A stretch of DNA of 64,000 nucleotides, taken from NCBI GenBank assembly GCA_023248635.1, contig JAHFED010000027.1:3319-67318 (forward strand), written 5' to 3'. The translations under genes and the position numbers were made by a program. Shown here one piece after another: positions 51,923-61,703 of this stretch (the stretch's first letter is position 1; each line of letters opens with the position of its first letter). This DNA comes from Myxococcales bacterium (GTDB lineage: Bacteria > Myxococcota > UBA727 > VGSZ01). The notes beneath the pieces are model-generated. The model saw nothing but the letters and a program-made list of their open reading frames with translations, was not told the DNA's origin and searched no databases.

Positions 51923-52638
51923 TGCTGGCGCTCGTCTTGTGCCTTGGCGCTGCCGGCGTCGATCCTCGGGTGATCGAGGCCCAACAACTCGCTGCTCACG
52001 GCGAAGAGAGCGCGGCGTTGGCGCAGCTGCAGGTCGTGCTGCACGACGTCGAAGACAGCGGCGACAGCGGCAGCGCTGCGCTGCACCGAAACGTCGGCAC
52101 TCTCGCGCTGCGGGTGGGGGACCTCGGCACCGCGATGCGCCATCTGCTCGCAGCCCAGCGGCGCGCCCCCCTCGACGACGACGTCACTCACAACCTGCGG
52201 CTCGTGCGCGAGGCGCGGGCCGATCGCATCGATGGGGGATCGACGTCGTCGTTGGGGCAGCAGTTGCCCCCCACTCCCGTGCGCGTCGCCACGGGCCTGA
52301 CCCTGGTCCTGTTGGGCGCGGCTCTGCTGCTGCGCGGCCTGATGGGATCGCGTCTTCCCGCGGCGATGATCGCGCTGCTCTTTCTCATGGCAGCGACGGC
52401 GGCGTCGTTGTGGGTGGCGCGCCTGCGTTTCGAACGCCAAGTCGTCTGCGTGGTGGTGCGCGACACGCGCGCCAGCGAGTCCCCCGATGCGCGTTCGGTC
52501 GATGCCAAGGCCGGCTTCGATGTGCACCCAGGGCTTACGGGTGTGCTGCTCCAGCGCCAAGGCGAGTACGAGCAGCTGCGCCTCGAAAACGGCGTCGAGG
52601 CCTGGATCGGCGCCGCCGCCCTTGCCCCGGTCCTTTGA
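51922..52638 (+). CDS. BatE-like TPR/SH3 membrane protein
   Basis: About 238 residues. The N-terminus is a signal-like stretch (MLALVLCLGAAG). TPR helices follow (AAHGEESAALAQLQVVLHDV, RVGDLGTAMRHLLAAQRRAP), then two hydrophobic membrane segments near 120-165 (GLTLVLLGAALLLRG, AAMIALLFLMAATAASLWVA). The C-terminal domain is SH3-like (TRASESPDARS, GEYEQLRLENGVEAWIGAAA). This layout is BatE. The stop-start overlap is TGATG-like with BatD. Confidence 0.82.
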   Translation: MLALVLCLGAAGVDPRVIEAQQLAAHGEESAALAQLQVVLHDVEDSGDSGSAALHRNVGTLALRVGDLGTAMRHLLAAQRRAPLDDDVTHNLRLVREARADRIDGGSTSSLGQQLPPTPVRVATGLTLVLLGAALLLRGLMGSRLPAAMIALLFLMAATAASLWVARLRFERQVVCVVVRDTRASESPDARSVDAKAGFDVHPGLTGVLLQRQGEYEQLRLENGVEAWIGAAALAPVL

Positions 52639-52659
52639 GCCTTTGTCCTCGAGGTCGTC

Positions 52660-53304
<645 letters not shown>

Positions 53305-53340
53305 GAGCAACTCGGCCGAGGGTTCGAGTCATCTGAAGCC

Positions 53341-55017
53341 TTACCAGCAGACCCGCAGCGCGAAGTCGCCGAAGCCTTCGTCGTCGGAGCGCTCCCGGGC
53401 ATAGCGCGCGATCAGGCCGTCGAGCGCGAGCAAGACTGCGTCCTCGCTGAGGTTCTCGCGGTAGAGGCGGTTCAAGCGCTGACCTTTGACATCCCCTCCG
53501 AGGTGCAGGTTGTAGAGTCCGGGCCCTTTGCCGACGAGCGCCACCTCGGCAAGGTAGGGACGCGCGCAACCGTTGGGGCAGCCCGTGATGCGCAGATGCA
53601 GGCGGACGTCGTCGACGCCGTGGCGCCGCAGGACGGTTTCGAAGCGCTCGACGACAGCCGGCAGCGCCCGCTCGGCCTCGGCCATGGCCAACGCGCAGGT
53701 AGGCAGTGCGACGCAGGCAAGGGCGTTGCGTTTGAGTGAGGTCGTCGCCGTCGCGTCGGCATCGACGCCGTGCTCGCGCAGCAGAGTCTCGACGACGATG
53801 CGGTCCTGCTCCTCGATCCCCGCGACGATCAAGTTCTGGTTGGCCGTCAGGCGAAAGTCACCGCGGTGAACGGCAGCCAGTGCCCGCAGCGCGCCCATGA
53901 GCCGCAGTCCCGGACGGTCGACGACGCGACCGCTCTCGATGTGCAGGGTGAGGTGCCAGCGGCCGTCGGCGCTGCGTCCCCAGCCGAAGCGATCGCCGTT
54001 GTGCTCGAAGTTGAAAGCACGCGCCGGAGCGAGCGGGAACCCCGTTCGCCGTTCGAGCTCATCGACGAACCAAGCCAAGCCCCGATCTTCGATGGTGTAC
54101 TTGAGACGCGCGTGTTTGCGGTTGGTGCGATCGCCGTGGTCCCGTTGGATCTTGACGACGTTCTCGGCGACCGAAAGCAAGCGCTCGGCGCCGATGAATC
54201 CGATGATGTCGGCGAGGCGGGGAAAGGTCGCGTTGTCGCCGTGCGTGGCCCCCATGCCGCCGCCGACGGTGACGTTGAAGCCCCGCAGCACGCCTTGATC
54301 GAAGATGGCGATGAAGCCCAGATCGTGGGCGAAGACGTCGACGTCGTTGTGGGGGGGGACGGCGATGGCGGCCTTGAATTTTCGGGGCAGGTAGGTGTCG
54401 CCGTAGATGGGCTCCTCATCGGGTGCGTCGCCGCCGTCGTCGAACCAGATCGACGAATAGGCCTTGGTCTGGGGCAGCAAGTGCTCGGAGAGGCGCACAG
54501 CCCAGGACTGCACCTCGGCGTGCACGGCGCTCTCGACTGGATTGGGGTTGCACATGACGTTGCGGTTGACGTCGCCGCAGGCGGCCAGCGTGTCGAGTAA
54601 CGCACGGTTGAGCTGCTGCATCACCGTCTTCAAGTCCGGCTTGATCACGCCGTGAAGCTGAAAGGCCTGGCGTGTGGTCAAGCGCAGGCTGCCGTTGGCA
54701 AAGCGCTGGGCGAGCTCATCAAGCAGCAGCCATTGCTTCGGTGTGCACACACCACCGGGCAAGCGCGTGCGCAGCATGAAGCTGAAGGCGGGCTCCAATT
54801 TCGCGCGGCGCCGCTCCTCGCGCAGGTCGCGATCGTCTTGTTGGTAGCTGCCGTGGAACTTCAGCAGGTGCGTGTCGTCGGGGCGCAGGGCCCGAGTCAG
54901 TGGATCCTGCAGGCTCTCTCTCAGCGTGCCGCGCAGATGGCGGCTGCGACCCTTGATGTGCTCCACCTCGGTGAGCGGGGCGGTCGCCGCCGTTGTCGTT
55001 GTCGTTGTCGTCGTCAT
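53341..55017 (-). CDS. cysI: Sulfite reductase hemoprotein (beta subunit)
   Basis: The 558-residue enzyme reduces sulfite to sulfide with siroheme and a 4Fe-4S cluster. The four cluster ligands are C435 and C441 (CVALPTC) and C480 and C484 (GCPNGC), each one position from the E. coli CysI equivalents (434, 440, 479, 483). Siroheme-binding RRRAKLEPAFSFMLRTRLPG and TTRQAFQLHGVIK lie at the front. The run of Thr at the N-terminus (MTTTTTTTTAA) comes from a GTC/GTT-rich repeat. It is the last gene of the cys operon, 25 bp after cysJ, and converges on msrA. Confidence 0.95.
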   Translation of the reverse strand: MTTTTTTTTAATAPLTEVEHIKGRSRHLRGTLRESLQDPLTRALRPDDTHLLKFHGSYQQDDRDLREERRRAKLEPAFSFMLRTRLPGGVCTPKQWLLLDELAQRFANGSLRLTTRQAFQLHGVIKPDLKTVMQQLNRALLDTLAACGDVNRNVMCNPNPVESAVHAEVQSWAVRLSEHLLPQTKAYSSIWFDDGGDAPDEEPIYGDTYLPRKFKAAIAVPPHNDVDVFAHDLGFIAIFDQGVLRGFNVTVGGGMGATHGDNATFPRLADIIGFIGAERLLSVAENVVKIQRDHGDRTNRKHARLKYTIEDRGLAWFVDELERRTGFPLAPARAFNFEHNGDRFGWGRSADGRWHLTLHIESGRVVDRPGLRLMGALRALAAVHRGDFRLTANQNLIVAGIEEQDRIVVETLLREHGVDADATATTSLKRNALACVALPTCALAMAEAERALPAVVERFETVLRRHGVDDVRLHLRITGCPNGCARPYLAEVALVGKGPGLYNLHLGGDVKGQRLNRLYRENLSEDAVLLALDGLIARYARERSDDEGFGDFALRVCW

Positions 55018-55042
55018 GTCTGGCTCTGCCTTCGATCTGCGC

Positions 55043-56836
55043 TCAGTAGATGTCTCTGCGATAGCGGTGCTGCTGCCGTAGGGTCGACAACCAGTCCGCG
55101 ACGTCGTCTTCGTCGAGTCGGCCCTGCGTACGCGCGACCTCGAGCAACGCCGTTTCGACGTCGGGGGCCATGTGCTTGGCGTCGCCGCAGACGTAGACGG
55201 CAGCCCCCCCCTGCAACCAGGCCCACAGCTCCGCCGCGCGTTCGCGGATGCGCTGCTGCACGTAGATCTTCGAGGCCTGGTCGCGCGAGAACGCGAGGTC
55301 GATCTTGTGCAGGGTCCCGCGCTTCACGGCCTCCTGCCACTCCAGCTGATAGAGAAAGGTCGACGAGAAGCTCTGCTCGCCGAAGAAGAGCCAGTTGCGC
55401 CCCCGCGCGCCGCGCTCTTGCCGCTCCTGCAAGAAGGCGCGAAATGGGGCCACGCCGGTCCCCGGCCCGATCATCACGATATCGATGTCGTCGTCGGGCA
55501 AACGAAAGGCATCGTTTCGTTCGACGAACACGCGCAGCTCGGTGTCTTCTTTTCGCGTGCACAGGAAATGGGACGCGGCGCCGACGCGACGACGGCCGTC
55601 AACGACGATGTCGACGTGGGCGACGGTCAGGTGCACTTCGCCGGGGCAGCGGAGTTGGCTCGCCGCCACGGAGTACAGGCGCGGCATGAGCGGGCGCAGT
55701 TGGGCGATGAGGTCGGTCGCCGTCCAGAGCGAGGGTCGGCAGCGCACGACGTCGATGACCTGCCAGCTGGGGGTGTCATCGCCGCCGCGCGCGCGGTGGG
55801 CCTGCTGCAAAGCGGGGGTGACGCGCGTGATCTCCAGCTCGCGCGAAAACCAGCGCGAAAGAGGGAGCGACTTGCCGCCCCAAGAGACGAGATCCTCGCC
55901 AGATGCTCCCAGGGTTCCCAGCAATTCGTCGACGAGGCAGGGCGGGTTCTCTGGCCAGACCCCCAGGGCGTCGCCGGGGACGACGTGAAGGTCGTCGCCC
56001 TGCAATTCGATGTGGCGCGTGTCTTTGGCACCGCGCGCGGTGAGGCGCTGGTTCACCAAGACTCTTGCCGTGGACGGCGGGCGCCCACTCGGGATCGGCG
56101 CGACGACGTCGACGACGGAGGGCCGCGCCGCCGATGGCCCGCCCGGAGGGCAATGAGCTTGGCGCAGGCTGCGCACCTCGGCCAGAAGCGCGGGTGCGCC
56201 CTCCTCGAGCGCCCGGCCCACAGCAGAGCTCCAGCTGGCGGCGACGCCGGCGAAGTCGACGTCGCATTCTCCGCGCGCACACAAGCGCACAGCGCCCAAG
56301 GCGGCGAGGCGATCGTCGAGGACGCGAGCGCTGTGGTTGAACTTCGGATAGGTGGAGTCCCCCAGTCCCAGGATCGCGAAGCGCAACGTCGGCAACGATG
56401 GCGCTCTCTTGCCGCACACGAAGTCGTAGAAGGCGCGGGCGTCTTCGGGCGGGTCGCCGTCTCCTTGGGTCGAGACGACGACGAGGAGGCGCTGCTCGTC
56501 TTTGAGCTCTCGATTGCCGTAGTCGCTTGCGCGCACCAGTCGCGTCACCTGCCCTTGGGCGTGCAAGCGGACCTGCAGCTTTTCGGCGACCGCGCGCGCG
56601 TTGCCTCCCTGGGTACCGTAGAGAATGGTGACCCTCGGCGACGCAGCCGTCGTCGGCGCCGCGGCGTCTTGCAGCGGGACCTGCGTCAACGCGACCTGAG
56701 GCGACGTCGTTTGGTCCCCGAGGCCCGCCGCATAGCCGCTGAGCCAGCAGAGCTCCGACGGCGACAGACCGTCGACGAGCTGTCGCAGCAGCGCGGCTTT
56801 GTCCGCCGGCAGGGGCCACAGGCGCGCCGCAGTCAC
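55043..56836 (-). CDS. cysJ: Sulfite reductase flavoprotein (alpha subunit)
   Basis: 597 residues, against 599 in E. coli. The N-terminal flavodoxin domain has ILYGTQGGNARAVAEKL, VVVSTQGDGDPPEDA and FAILGLGDSTYPKF. The FAD/NADPH part shows RLYSVAAS, then MIGPGTGVAPFRAFLQERQE and AVYVCGDAKHMAPDVETALL, ending RYRRDIY as in CysJ. The start is a GTG at 56836, which has GGAGG about 5 nt upstream and overlaps the cysN stop; an ATG at 56848 is possible. It supplies electrons to CysI. Confidence 0.93.
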   Translation of the reverse strand: MTAARLWPLPADKAALLRQLVDGLSPSELCWLSGYAAGLGDQTTSPQVALTQVPLQDAAAPTTAASPRVTILYGTQGGNARAVAEKLQVRLHAQGQVTRLVRASDYGNRELKDEQRLLVVVSTQGDGDPPEDARAFYDFVCGKRAPSLPTLRFAILGLGDSTYPKFNHSARVLDDRLAALGAVRLCARGECDVDFAGVAASWSSAVGRALEEGAPALLAEVRSLRQAHCPPGGPSAARPSVVDVVAPIPSGRPPSTARVLVNQRLTARGAKDTRHIELQGDDLHVVPGDALGVWPENPPCLVDELLGTLGASGEDLVSWGGKSLPLSRWFSRELEITRVTPALQQAHRARGGDDTPSWQVIDVVRCRPSLWTATDLIAQLRPLMPRLYSVAASQLRCPGEVHLTVAHVDIVVDGRRRVGAASHFLCTRKEDTELRVFVERNDAFRLPDDDIDIVMIGPGTGVAPFRAFLQERQERGARGRNWLFFGEQSFSSTFLYQLEWQEAVKRGTLHKIDLAFSRDQASKIYVQQRIRERAAELWAWLQGGAAVYVCGDAKHMAPDVETALLEVARTQGRLDEDDVADWLSTLRQQHRYRRDIY

Positions 56837-58437
56837 CGGGGCCTCCATCCCGCGTCTTCGTCGACGACGCTGACGCCGCGCTGCTCGAGGGCCTCTCGAC
56901 CCGCACATCGCCGCTGGGCTCCGCGGGCCACCAAGACGGCAACGAGGCCCGCCCCAGCAAGGACGGCGGCGTCGTCGACGTCGTCGCAAAGCGCGGTGTG
57001 CGCGCCCTCGTCGAAGAGCCGTCGCTCCAGTGCCCGTCCGGCGCCCTCGTCGTCGACGAGGAAGACCAAGCCCCGGTGGCCGAGTCGCGCCGATCGCTCG
57101 TGAGCTTCGACGTCGGAGCGCCAGCTGCTGTCTCGCTCCTCGTCATCAAGTGCGGCGATCATGCCGGCCGCTACCGTGTCGTTGCTGTGCCGATCGATGA
57201 GGATGAAGGCCCCCGTCGACCGATCCACCGTATAGGGGTCCACGACGAGGGGTCGGCTGCAGACCAGCCGCACCCGGCCGATGTCGTTTTGGGCCAACGA
57301 CGACGCGGGCTCAGTTCCCAGAGTCTCGAGGTCGTAGCGGTGGCGGAGCACTTCGACATGAGCGCTCACGCGTCGGGTCGTGTGCTTCAGCAGATAACGG
57401 TGGCCGGTGAGCAGCGGCGCATCGCCGAACCACACGAGATCGGCATCGAAGCTGCTGCGTCGCTGCGGCGGCCGCTCGATGCTGGCGATCATGTCCCCGC
57501 GGGCGACGTCGACGTCATCGCGCAGGCGCAGTACGACCGCAGCCGGCGCCCGCACCGCGTCCTTGGGCCCATCGAAGGTGTCGATGGCGGCGACCTCGGT
57601 GCGCAGGCCGCTGGGCATGACGAGGACGTCGTCGCCGGGGCGCACCGTTCCCGCGCTCACGGTGCCGGCGTAGCCGCGGTAGTCGAGCGTGGGGCGCAGC
57701 ACGGCCTGCACGGCAAAGCGCAGGGGTGCGTCGTCGACGCCGGCGCGCAGGGGCAGGGCATTCAGCCACGAGAGGATGGTGGCGCCGTCGTGCCAGGGCG
57801 TCTGTGGGCTCGGATGAACGATGTTGTCGCCCCGCAGCGCGCTCACCGGGAAGGCCTGTGCGGATCGAAAACCCAAAGCCGAGGTGAAGGCCCTCACCTC
57901 GGCGCTCAAACGCGCAAAGACCGCATGAGCGTCGTCGACGAGGTCGATCTTGTTGATGGCGACGGCGACGTGGGGGATGCCGAGCAGGGCGGCGATGAAG
58001 GCGTGGCGCCTCGTTTGCGCCAGCACTCCGAGCCGCGCATCGACGAGGATGACGACCGCATCAGCCGTCGACGCACCTGTCGCCATGTTGCGCGTGTACT
58101 GCACGTGTCCGGGCGTGTCGGCGACGATCACCTTGCGCTCTCGGGTTGAGAAGTAGCGGTAGGCGACGTCGATGGTGATGCCCTGTTCGCGCTCGGCCAA
58201 GAGCCCGTCGGTGAAGAGAGAGAAGTCGAGGACGCCGTCGACGCTGCGCTTGCGGATGCAGGCGATCTGATCGTCGTAAAGCCCATCGCACTCGTAGAGC
58301 AGGCGCCCGATCAAGCTCGATTTGCCATCATCGACGGAGCCGACGACGACGACGCGCACCAGCTCCGTCGTCTTTGCGCTCAGGGGCTGGACGCAGAGGG
58401 CGTCGCTGTGGGCCCCGAGGGGGAAGGGAGCGTTCAT
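56833..58437 (-). CDS. cysN: Sulfate adenylyltransferase large subunit with vestigial APS-kinase-like tail
   Basis: 534 residues. The GTPase domain shows GSVDDGKSS (residues 33-41), DTPGH, NKID and VSAL, and regulates APS formation with CysD. From about 445 a C-terminal part of about 85 residues starts ERSARLGHRGLVFLV, as in CysN-CysC fusions. The expected P-loop GLSGAGKST is replaced by DDEGAGR (462-468), and only a short remnant of the kinase remains (LERRLFDEGAHTALCDDVDD). APS kinase activity is therefore most unlikely. It overlaps cysD at the stop by one base and cysJ by 4 bp. Confidence 0.92.
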   Translation of the reverse strand: MNAPFPLGAHSDALCVQPLSAKTTELVRVVVVGSVDDGKSSLIGRLLYECDGLYDDQIACIRKRSVDGVLDFSLFTDGLLAEREQGITIDVAYRYFSTRERKVIVADTPGHVQYTRNMATGASTADAVVILVDARLGVLAQTRRHAFIAALLGIPHVAVAINKIDLVDDAHAVFARLSAEVRAFTSALGFRSAQAFPVSALRGDNIVHPSPQTPWHDGATILSWLNALPLRAGVDDAPLRFAVQAVLRPTLDYRGYAGTVSAGTVRPGDDVLVMPSGLRTEVAAIDTFDGPKDAVRAPAAVVLRLRDDVDVARGDMIASIERPPQRRSSFDADLVWFGDAPLLTGHRYLLKHTTRRVSAHVEVLRHRYDLETLGTEPASSLAQNDIGRVRLVCSRPLVVDPYTVDRSTGAFILIDRHSNDTVAAGMIAALDDEERDSSWRSDVEAHERSARLGHRGLVFLVDDEGAGRALERRLFDEGAHTALCDDVDDAAVLAGAGLVAVLVARGAQRRCAGREALEQRGVSVVDEDAGWRPR

Positions 58438-59339
58438 CAGAAGTAGCCCTCACGCTTCTTGGACTCCATCGAGCCTTCTTCGTCGTGATCGATGAGGCGG
58501 CCCTGTCGCTCGGAGACGCGGCTCGCGCTCATCTCGGCGATGACGTCATCGACGGTGGCAGCGTCGGAGAGCAGGGCTCCCGAGAGCGGGTAACAGCCGA
58601 GTGTGCGAAAGCGGACCCGGCGCGCTTCGATCCTCTCCCCGAGGCGCAGCCGCAAGCGTTCGTCGTCGACCATGATCAGCGTGCCGTTGCGAGCGACCAC
58701 CGGACGCACCTTGGCGAAATACAGCGGCACCACAGGAATGCTCTCGCGCCGCACGTAGTGCCACACGTCGAGCTCGGTCCAGTTCGACAGGGGAAAGACC
58801 CTCATGCTCTCTCCCTCGTCGACGCGGCCATTCCAGAGGTTCCACAGCTCGGGACGTTGGCGTCGGGGCTCCCATTGACCCAATCGATCCCGAAAAGAGA
58901 ACACGCGCTCCTTGGCCCGGGATTTCTCTTCGTCTCGTCGCGCGCCACCGAAGGCGGCATCGAAGCCGTGCAGAGCGAGGGCCTGCAACAAGGCCTGCGT
59001 CTTCATCGCCGTCGTGTACTTCTGGCTCGAGCTATCGATGGGATTGATGCCCTCGCGCACCGCAGCTTCGTTGGTGTGCACTAGCAGTTGCAGTCCGTGC
59101 CGCGCCGCGAAGGCGTCGCGAAACGCGATCATCTCCCGGAATTTCCAAGTCGTGTCGACGTGCAAGAGCGGAAACGGTAGGGCAGCGGGGTGAAAGGCCT
59201 TGCGCGCGAGGTGCAGCAGCACCTGCGAATCCTTGCCGATGGAATACAGCAGCACTGGCTTGGCCATCTCTGCGGTGGTCTCTCGCAAGATGCCGATGGC
59301 CTCGGCCTCCAGCACATCGAGATGGTCTTTGGTCGACAC
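58437..59339 (-). CDS. cysD: Sulfate adenylyltransferase small subunit
   Basis: The 300-residue protein forms adenylylsulfate (APS) from sulfate and [23 protein letters not shown] is the PP-loop as in E. coli CysD (SIGKDS). [20 protein letters not shown] and [20 protein letters not shown] are diagnostic. The C-terminus ends ESKKREGYF, the family signature. It lies directly after cobA (adjacent) and before cysN. Confidence 0.97.
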   Translation of the reverse strand: MSTKDHLDVLEAEAIGILRETTAEMAKPVLLYSIGKDSQVLLHLARKAFHPAALPFPLLHVDTTWKFREMIAFRDAFAARHGLQLLVHTNEAAVREGINPIDSSSQKYTTAMKTQALLQALALHGFDAAFGGARRDEEKSRAKERVFSFRDRLGQWEPRRQRPELWNLWNGRVDEGESMRVFPLSNWTELDVWHYVRRESIPVVPLYFAKVRPVVARNGTLIMVDDERLRLRLGERIEARRVRFRTLGCYPLSGALLSDAATVDDVIAEMSASRVSERQGRLIDHDEEGSMESKKREGYF

Positions 59340-60119
59340 TCAGCCTCCCTGCGCGCGCGTGCCGGTGACGTCGACGAAAGCTGCCCGGCGCGACCATGCG
59401 GGAGCCAGACGGGCCCGCAGGCTGACGACGTCTCCGACGATCAAGAGCGCGGGGGAGCCGAGGTCGACGGCGTCGGTGGCGATGGACGCCAGCGAGCTTT
59501 CCACCACCCGCTCGTGCTCCCAGGTCCCGCCTTCGATCACCGCCGCCGGCGTCGATCCACAACGACCCGCAGCCATCAACGACGACGTCGTCGACCCCAG
59601 GCGCTGACCGCTCATGAACACCACCAGGGTCTCGCAGCGCGCGAGGTGCACCCAGTCCGGCGGCCCGTCGTTTCTCATGGCGGTGGCGAAGGTGACCGAT
59701 CCGCTCAGGCCGCGGTGCGTGACCGGAATGCCCACCGAGGCTGGCACCGCGAAGCCCGCGCTGAGGCCCGAAACCACCTCGAAGGCAACGCCAGCGTCGT
59801 TCAGGGCCAAGGCTTCTTCGCCGCCGCGACCAAAGACGAAGGGGTCGCCGCCTTTCAGACGGACGACCTTTCGACCAAGGCGCGCCTGGGCCACCAACAA
59901 AGTGTGGATGTCCGCCTGCGACGTCGATGCCTGCTCGTTGTGCCCCTCTTTGCCCACGTAGAGGAGCCGCGCATGGGGTCGCGCATGGGCGAGCACATCG
60001 GGATGAACGAGGCGGTCGTAGACGACGACGTCGGCCTCGCGGATGATCCGCGCCGCGCGGAGCGTCAGCAGCTCCGGATCGCCGGGGCCAGCACCGACCA
60101 GGAAGACGCGTCCCGTCAT
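59340..60119 (-). CDS. cobA: Uroporphyrinogen-III C-methyltransferase
   Basis: The 259-residue enzyme makes precorrin-2, the precursor of siroheme needed by CysI. VFLVGAGPGDPELLTLRAAR, then VVYDRLVHPDVLAHAR, VVRLKGGDPFVFGRGGEE and FEVVSGLSAGFAVPASVGIP are the family signature. It overlaps the sirC gene as ATGA. In E. coli both activities are in one CysG protein; here they are separate genes. Confidence 0.95.
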   Translation of the reverse strand: MTGRVFLVGAGPGDPELLTLRAARIIREADVVVYDRLVHPDVLAHARPHARLLYVGKEGHNEQASTSQADIHTLLVAQARLGRKVVRLKGGDPFVFGRGGEEALALNDAGVAFEVVSGLSAGFAVPASVGIPVTHRGLSGSVTFATAMRNDGPPDWVHLARCETLVVFMSGQRLGSTTSSLMAAGRCGSTPAAVIEGGTWEHERVVESSLASIATDAVDLGSPALLIVGDVVSLRARLAPAWSRRAAFVDVTGTRAQGG

Positions 60120-60820
60120 GCTTGCTCCTGCGTCGAGGATCTGTTGCGCATGCGTGTTTCTCTGCGACTGCCCGCCTGCGTGTCAGCGAGGAGAGACTCG
60201 AAGCGACCCACCTTTCGGCGCAAGGCGGCGAACGCCTCGCGTCGACGTCCAGCCAACAACGCCGCCCCGATGTCGCCGTCGACCACTTCTCCCAACAGCT
60301 GCATGCGCCTGGGTCCGGCGGGCAGGCGCTGGCGCAAGAAGCCCACGACCCGCGCGAGCTCGGCATGGCGGGCGCCGATGCTCTCGATGAGCTGAAGGCG
60401 CAGCCGACGCGCCAACGCCGGAGCCGTGCCGCTCGTCGACACGGCCACGCTGATGGGTCCGCGGCGGCCCACCGATGGCAAGGTAAAATCGCACAGGTCT
60501 GGGACGTCGGCGGTGTTGACCCACACGCGCGCCCGGCGGGCTGCCGCGGCGATGCTCTCGCTCACCGAGCGATCGGCGGTGGCCACGAAGATGAGATCGA
60601 AGCCGCCAACGTCGTCGTCGATGGCGACCCGTTCGTGCAAGCGCAGCGCCCCCGCGCGGGCCAGGGTACGCAGGCCCGCTGATGCAGCGGGGGCGATGAC
60701 GGTGAGCTGGGCCCCGGCAGCGACGAGGTCGAGTGCGCGCGCCTCAGCGATCGAGCCGGCACCGACCAGGAGCACCGGGCGGCCTCTCAGGCGCATCGAC
60801 ACCGGATAGTCGACATTCAT
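60116..60820 (-). CDS. Precorrin-2 dehydrogenase/sirohydrochlorin ferrochelatase (CysG N-terminal type)
   Basis: 234 residues. The protein begins MNVDYPVSMRLRGRPVLLVG, then AGSIAEARALDLVAAGAQLT, and contains FVATADRSVSESIAAAARRA and NTADVPDLCDFTLPSVGRRG (catalytic Asp), followed by ISVAVSTSGTAPALARRLR. It matches the Met8/CysG N-terminal family that oxidises precorrin-2 and inserts iron. ATG 60820 overlaps the cysH stop as ATGA. Its C-terminus beyond 170 is less conserved and Arg-rich. Confidence 0.9.
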   Translation of the reverse strand: MNVDYPVSMRLRGRPVLLVGAGSIAEARALDLVAAGAQLTVIAPAASAGLRTLARAGALRLHERVAIDDDVGGFDLIFVATADRSVSESIAAAARRARVWVNTADVPDLCDFTLPSVGRRGPISVAVSTSGTAPALARRLRLQLIESIGARHAELARVVGFLRQRLPAGPRRMQLLGEVVDGDIGAALLAGRRREAFAALRRKVGRFESLLADTQAGSRRETRMRNRSSTQEQA

Positions 60821-61557
60821 GAGGAAGGACCCGCTGACGACGACGACGGCGGCGCGTGCAACCCGCACTCTTTGTGCTCCGGCTCCTCCCACCACCAACG
60901 GCCGGCGCGTTCGTCTTGCCCAGCAGCCACCGCGCGCGTGCAAGGCGCACAACCGATCGAGGAGAAGCCTTCGGCATGCAGCCGGTTCACCGGCAGCGCG
61001 TTTTTCCGCACGAAGTCCCAGGTCTGCGCCGTCGTCCACGACGCCAGCGGGTTGACCTTCCACAGACCGTAGGCCCCATCCCAAGCGACGACGTCGACCT
61101 GAGCTCGGGTCACGGATTGGCTGCGGCGCAGACCGGTCAACCACGCCTGTCGCCCGGCGAGAGCGCGGGCCAGCGGCTCCACCTTGCGGATGCGGCAGCA
61201 CTCCTGGCGGTCTTGCACGCTGCGCCGAAAAGACGCGAAGCCCTTGGCGCTCGTCAGCGCTTGGACTTGGGCAGCATCGGGAGAGAAGGATTCGACGACG
61301 ATGCCGAAGTGATCGCGCACCCTGTCGATGAGCTCGTAGGTGGCCTCGGGCAGTCGACCAGTGTCGATGGTGAAAAACCGCGCCGAAGGCGCATGGCGGC
61401 GGCAGAGCTCGATGAGGGCGATGTCTTCGACACCAAAGGAGCAGGCCAGCGCAACCTCGGCGCCAAAGCAGGATTCGACGGCCAGCAGGACGACGTCGGC
61501 GCTGGCGTGATCCAGATCGGCGAGCGCTGCGGGGCATTGGGACAGGGGTGGGGGCAC
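60817..61557 (-). CDS. cysH: Adenylylsulfate (APS) reductase, iron-sulfur type
   Basis: 246 residues. The PP-loop-fold enzyme shows LACSFGVEDIALIEL and FTIDTGRLPEATYELIDRVR. It has the paired cysteines C120-C121 (CCRIRKVEPL) and C203-C206 (GCAPCTR), the ligands of the 4Fe-4S cluster found in APS reductases and absent from PAPS reductases. The catalytic Cys 231 is in KECGLH. It therefore probably reduces APS directly to sulfite, consistent with the APS-kinase remnant in CysN. It starts with a GTG at 61557, 6 nt from a -10 box. First gene of the cys operon. Confidence 0.93.
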   Translation of the reverse strand: MPPPLSQCPAALADLDHASADVVLLAVESCFGAEVALACSFGVEDIALIELCRRHAPSARFFTIDTGRLPEATYELIDRVRDHFGIVVESFSPDAAQVQALTSAKGFASFRRSVQDRQECCRIRKVEPLARALAGRQAWLTGLRRSQSVTRAQVDVVAWDGAYGLWKVNPLASWTTAQTWDFVRKNALPVNRLHAEGFSSIGCAPCTRAVAAGQDERAGRWWWEEPEHKECGLHAPPSSSSAGPSS

Positions 61558-61563
61558 GAAGCC

Positions 61564-61592
61564 GTTTTAGCGGACGACAAGCGGATCTTCAA
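61564..61592 (-). promoter_or_regulatory. Candidate promoter of the cys operon
   Basis: Reading leftward, TTGAAG at 61592-61587, a 17-bp spacer and TAAAAC at 61569-61564, ending 6 nt before the GTG start of cysH. The same short distance occurs at the PP2C operon. No Shine-Dalgarno is seen before the GTG, so translation may be leaderless. Confidence 0.4.
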
Positions 61593-61703
61593 GATCTGCA
61601 TCTGCTATTACGGATACGCGTCATTTTTCGCAGGTTTTTCAGGGAACTAGCGATCGGGACAAGTTGCTCCTCATCCGTTCCGACGGATTTCCGGCCGAGG
61701 CGC

